Below, piece after piece: positions 6,556-9,651 of a stretch of DNA of 9,651 nucleotides. Below the pieces are notes generated by a model. That model worked only from the letters and a program-made list of their open reading frames with translations. It did no database searches and was not told where the DNA came from. Both the position numbers and the translations under genes were made by a program. This stretch comes from Metamycoplasmataceae bacterium (GTDB lineage Bacteria; Bacillota_I; Bacilli_A; Mycoplasmatales; Metamycoplasmataceae): the NCBI GenBank assembly GCA_029942215.1, contig JAOZTM010000015.1, positions 1 to 9,651 on the forward strand, in the 5' to 3' direction. Each line of letters begins with the position of its first letter. Within the stretch, counting starts at the first letter, position 1.

Positions 6556-6690
6556 ACTTTCATATTCAAAGTTTGTTCTCCCAAAGTTTTCTTTCTCATA
6601 CTTCTGAAGAATTAATAATTGTTCATCAGAAATAGTCTTTGCTGTTCTTAGTTGTGCTAACTTTTTCATCTCTTCGAATTGTTTGTCCAT
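6547..6690 (-). CDS. Small conserved-looking hypothetical protein, 47 residues
   Basis: An open frame of 47 residues, MDKQFEEMKKLAQLRTAKTI at the N-terminus and KYEKENFGRTNFEYESKK at the C-terminus. It is charged, probably helical, with no membrane segment, cysteine or tryptophan; not recognised. It is judged real because it has a strong ribosome site (AAAGGAAGG, 6696-6704 on the minus strand), a TATAAT box giving a 17-nt leader, and a terminator placed exactly at its stop. It is divergent from the GntR-type regulator, and the same 8-mer lies at both promoters, so control by that regulator is plausible. Confidence 0.65.
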   Translation of the reverse strand: MDKQFEEMKKLAQLRTAKTISDEQLLILQKYEKENFGRTNFEYESKK

Positions 6691-6713
6691 ATTAACCTTC
6701 CTTTAATACTTGT

Positions 6714-6719
6714 ATTATA
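6714..6719 (-). promoter_or_regulatory. -10 box of the 47-residue gene
   Basis: A perfect TATAAT on the minus strand; predicted +1 about 6707, inside or next to the ACTTGTAT repeat (6708-6715). No clear -35. Confidence 0.5.
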
Positions 6720-6780
6720 TTTGAAAGCAAGGCCATTCTTCTAAGAATAGATCTTCTTTTTTATTAACACTTATACAAGT

Positions 6781-6786
6781 TATAAT
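6781..6786 (+). promoter_or_regulatory. -10 box of the GntR-type gene, predicted leaderless
   Basis: A perfect TATAAT. The usual 6-nt gap puts +1 at 6793, which is the A of the ATG. No ribosome site precedes the gene. A T-rich -35 region (6757-6763) is weak. Confidence 0.6.
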
Positions 6787-6792
6787 GATTGT

Positions 6793-7491
6793 ATGAAAAA
6801 TAAAAAAGACGCAATAGTATCTGATATCAAATGAAAAATCAGTTCAGGTATCTATTCAGCTCCAAACAAGCTTCCTTCAGAGAACGCTTTATCAATTAAA
6901 TACAATTGTTCTAGAATGACTGCTAGAGCTTCTTTGCAAGAATTAATTAACGAAGGACTACTTGTTTCTAGAAAAGGAAAAGGATACTTCGTTTCTATGG
7001 GTCAACACAAACTTGTCTATAAACCCCTAAAGGGGAAAAAAGGAGAAATAGAAAAGTTCCATATTGTTGATGTTCCTTTTTCTGCTCTTCAATGTAAAGT
7101 ATTCAGAACTATTGATCCTTCAGTTCGTACTAATAAAAAGAACTTCAATTTCTCATTTATCAAAACTCAATTTGATTCTAAAAAAGTTCCCTACACAGTA
7201 TTGCATTCATACTTGAATACACACTTGACAGGAAACTTTAAAATTGCTACATTAAAGAAATCATTATCAGCTTTCTTTAATAGTAAAGATATAAGGATCA
7301 AAAACAGAACTCAAAAAACAGTTGTTGAGATTCCTCCTTTGGAAGTTACATTAAAACTTAATCTTCCTAAGAATGAAAAGGTTGTAACAACCTATTCAGT
7401 TATGTACGATCATGATGATGAACCAATTGAAATCGCGATCAGATATACGATCCTAGAACAATATAACGAAGTTGTAGAAAAGAATTACTAA
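6793..7491 (+). CDS. GntR-family regulator, HutC-like (winged helix + UTRA-type domain)
   Basis: A 232-residue DNA-binding regulator. The N-terminal winged helix (about 5-67) shows the classic pattern ISSGIY....KLPSENALS, then YNCSRMTARASLQELINEGL and RKGKGYFV. The rest (about 80-230) matches a ligand-binding UTRA-type fold in length and ends in a strand pattern PIEIAIRYTILEQ, which is typical. Trp14 is TGA (6832-6834), so only the ATG at 6793 restores the first recognition helix; a start at 6916 would remove half the DNA-binding domain. The effector is unknown; HutC-type proteins often sense sugars, amino sugars or other small metabolites. Divergent from a 47-residue gene; its 3' end overlaps the convergent ECF gene by 4 nt. 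Confidence 0.92.
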
Positions 7492-8051
7492 TCTCAACCG
7501 TTATTTTTTTCTAGTCATAAATGTTTTATTAAAGGAAGCATCGCAATTGCAATAACAATAGTTACAGGTCATTCAACAGAAATGTTTACAGCTGACAATC
7601 CAAAGAGTATTCATAGATTTCCAGTTACTGGATGAAGAGCGATTGCACCTAACACCATGAATAAGTTAAGTGTTAGTGCAACTAAAGTGATTATCAATGT
7701 CTTAACGAATAGATTTCACTTTACTTTCATTAGTAGATGCATTGAAAGACCTAAAGCTAGTCCAAGGATTACTCTTGTTACAAAGAAAGCAAGAGTTGAT
7801 CATCCTAGTCCTAATAAGTTGGAAATTGGATCAGGCATAATTATTATCCTAAGCATCGCAACCAGTCCAAATAAGAATCCTCCGACAATTCCTCCTGCAA
7901 CTTTCAGGTGCATTGTCATGATGATTAATGGGATGAACATAAGTGTAATTGATATAGGACCTACGGTAATGAATCCTATATAGGGTGTTAATCCCATGAA
8001 AAGAAAGATTGCTAAGTAAATACCATAGATGGCTATTTTTTTAGTTGTCAT
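7488..8051 (-). CDS. ECF transporter S component (substrate-binding membrane subunit)
   Basis: A 187-residue very hydrophobic protein with about six membrane segments, the size of an ECF S component. N-terminal GLTPYIGFITVGPISITLMF, then IPLIIMTMHLKVAGGIVGGF and LFGLV, resemble the family pattern of ITL..iP.ii....G...G...G. It would bind a vitamin or similar micronutrient and work with the shared ECF module (EcfT and two ATPases), which is not in the window. The substrate cannot be told. Six TGA tryptophans (84, 112, 147, 161, 179, 186) mean that only the first 83 residues are open in the standard code. No ribosome site precedes the ATG; the preceding in-frame codons offer no better start before a stop. 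The leader can form crossing helices. Confidence 0.8.
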
Positions 8052-8135
8052 AAATAAAAGATAGTTTCTTAAGTGGCAAACTTTCCTAGATTCTTATCTA
8101 TCTTCCATAAGTAACCTGAAACCTTTTGTTTGCTT
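8052..8135 (-). promoter_or_regulatory. Structured leader of the ECF S gene, riboswitch-like
   Basis: Seen on the minus strand: hairpin CTTAT (8111-8107) / ATAAG (8097-8093) whose 9-nt loop holds AAGATAG (8104-8098). That heptamer is complementary to CTATCTT (8064-8058), which lies just before the start codon, so a pseudoknot is possible. A second helix, GGTTTC (8123-8118) with GAAACT (8068-8063), crosses it and competes at 8063-8064. A small hairpin AAGT/ACTT (8083-8080 / 8074-8071) lies inside. No known riboswitch consensus (preQ1, THF, purine, TPP) was recognised. Confidence 0.4.
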
Positions 8136-8141
8136 AAAATA

Positions 8142-8147
8142 ATTATA
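8142..8147 (-). promoter_or_regulatory. -10 box of the ECF S gene
   Basis: A perfect TATAAT on the minus strand; predicted +1 about 8135 gives a leader of about 84 nt. The -35 is unclear. It faces the enolase promoter, the two -10 boxes being only 10 nt apart. Confidence 0.5.
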
Positions 8148-8157
8148 TATAAAGTTG

Positions 8158-8163
8158 TATAAT
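8158..8163 (+). promoter_or_regulatory. -10 box of the enolase gene
   Basis: A perfect TATAAT (preceded directly by TTG); predicted +1 is G8170, the first base of the hairpin at 8170-8184. A more proximal TATTAT (8192-8197) is an alternative. No strong -35 at the right distance. Confidence 0.5.
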
Positions 8164-8169
8164 TTTTAG

Positions 8170-8184
8170 GCATAAAAACTATGC
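8170..8184 (+). promoter_or_regulatory. 5'-terminal hairpin of the enolase mRNA
   Basis: Perfect stem GCATA (8170-8174) / TATGC (8180-8184), loop AAAAC, starting at the predicted +1. The same arrangement occurs at the rpmJ operon (47-60). Such end hairpins can protect mRNA from 5'-dependent decay. Confidence 0.45.
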
Positions 8185-8218
8185 GGTAAATTATTATATA
8201 AAACAAAAGGAGACTTAA

Positions 8219-9651
<1,433 letters not shown>

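Larger units (their letters stand above)
6705..6794. promoter_or_regulatory. Divergent control region with operator-like repeats
   Basis: Seen: ACTTGTAT at 6708-6715 and its reverse complement ATACAAGT at 6773-6780, each next to one of the two divergent -10 boxes. In addition ATACAA (6773-6778) and TTGTAT (6789-6794) form an inverted repeat centred exactly on the plus-strand TATAAT, and ACTT-ATAC-AAGT (6769-6780) is a near-palindrome. ATTCTT-CT-AAGAAT (6735-6748) is another palindrome between the promoters. Inference: binding sites for the adjacent GntR-type protein. Confidence 0.45.

Noticed and set aside
7657..7983. Plus-strand 108-codon frame opposite the ECF S gene
   Set aside because: The minus strand carries a continuous membrane protein with family pattern under code 4; the plus frame has no recognisable features.
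8052..8125. Assignment of the ECF leader to preQ1, THF, purine or TPP riboswitch
   Set aside because: The conserved bases of these classes are missing; for example, preQ1-I needs a second C-rich arm that is not present.

Overview
The window is from a Mollicute (Mycoplasma-like). Twenty in-frame UGA codons sit where tryptophan is expected, for example in ribosomal protein S11, enolase and the ABC transporter, so the reading frames below use genetic code 4. Only two in-frame UGG codons are seen, both in one gene (6156-6533). The DNA is AT-rich, genes are packed tightly, and several promoters lie inside or against the preceding terminator. I do not assign a species.

Layout. (1) 1-2417: end of an upstream transcription unit (terminator), then the alpha-operon segment rpmJ-rpsM-rpsK-rpoA-rplQ with its own promoter, a long hairpin leader and a terminator. 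(2) 2419-3794: a nearly leaderless operon of three overlapping genes for related small two-helix membrane proteins that resemble the DUF4231/SLATT architecture, ending in a bidirectional terminator. (3) 3793-4068 (minus): a single-domain rhodanese. (4) 4148-6555: a peptidase-containing (C39) ABC exporter and an overlapping small membrane-anchored protein that may be a minimal adaptor, ending in a second bidirectional terminator. (5) 6547-7491: a divergent pair, a 47-residue protein (minus) and a GntR/HutC-type regulator (plus, predicted leaderless), sharing a short operator-like repeat. (6) 7488-8051 (minus): an S component of an ECF vitamin/micronutrient transporter, convergent with and overlapping the regulator gene by 4 nt, behind a leader that can form crossing helices. 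(7) 8158-9651: enolase with its promoter and 5'-terminal hairpin; its 3' end lies outside the window.

How the genes work together. Regions 1 and 7 are housekeeping (translation, transcription, glycolysis). Regions 2 to 4 are the accessory part. The C39 exporter should cleave double-glycine leaders and export peptides, with its small neighbour as a possible partner, but no substrate gene is visible here. The triple two-helix cassette is the least explained block. Regions 5 and 6 look like a small regulatory and uptake module, though whether the regulator controls the transporter is unproven.

All functional calls come from motif recognition by eye; no database search was possible. No intergenic stretch exceeds 300 bases.
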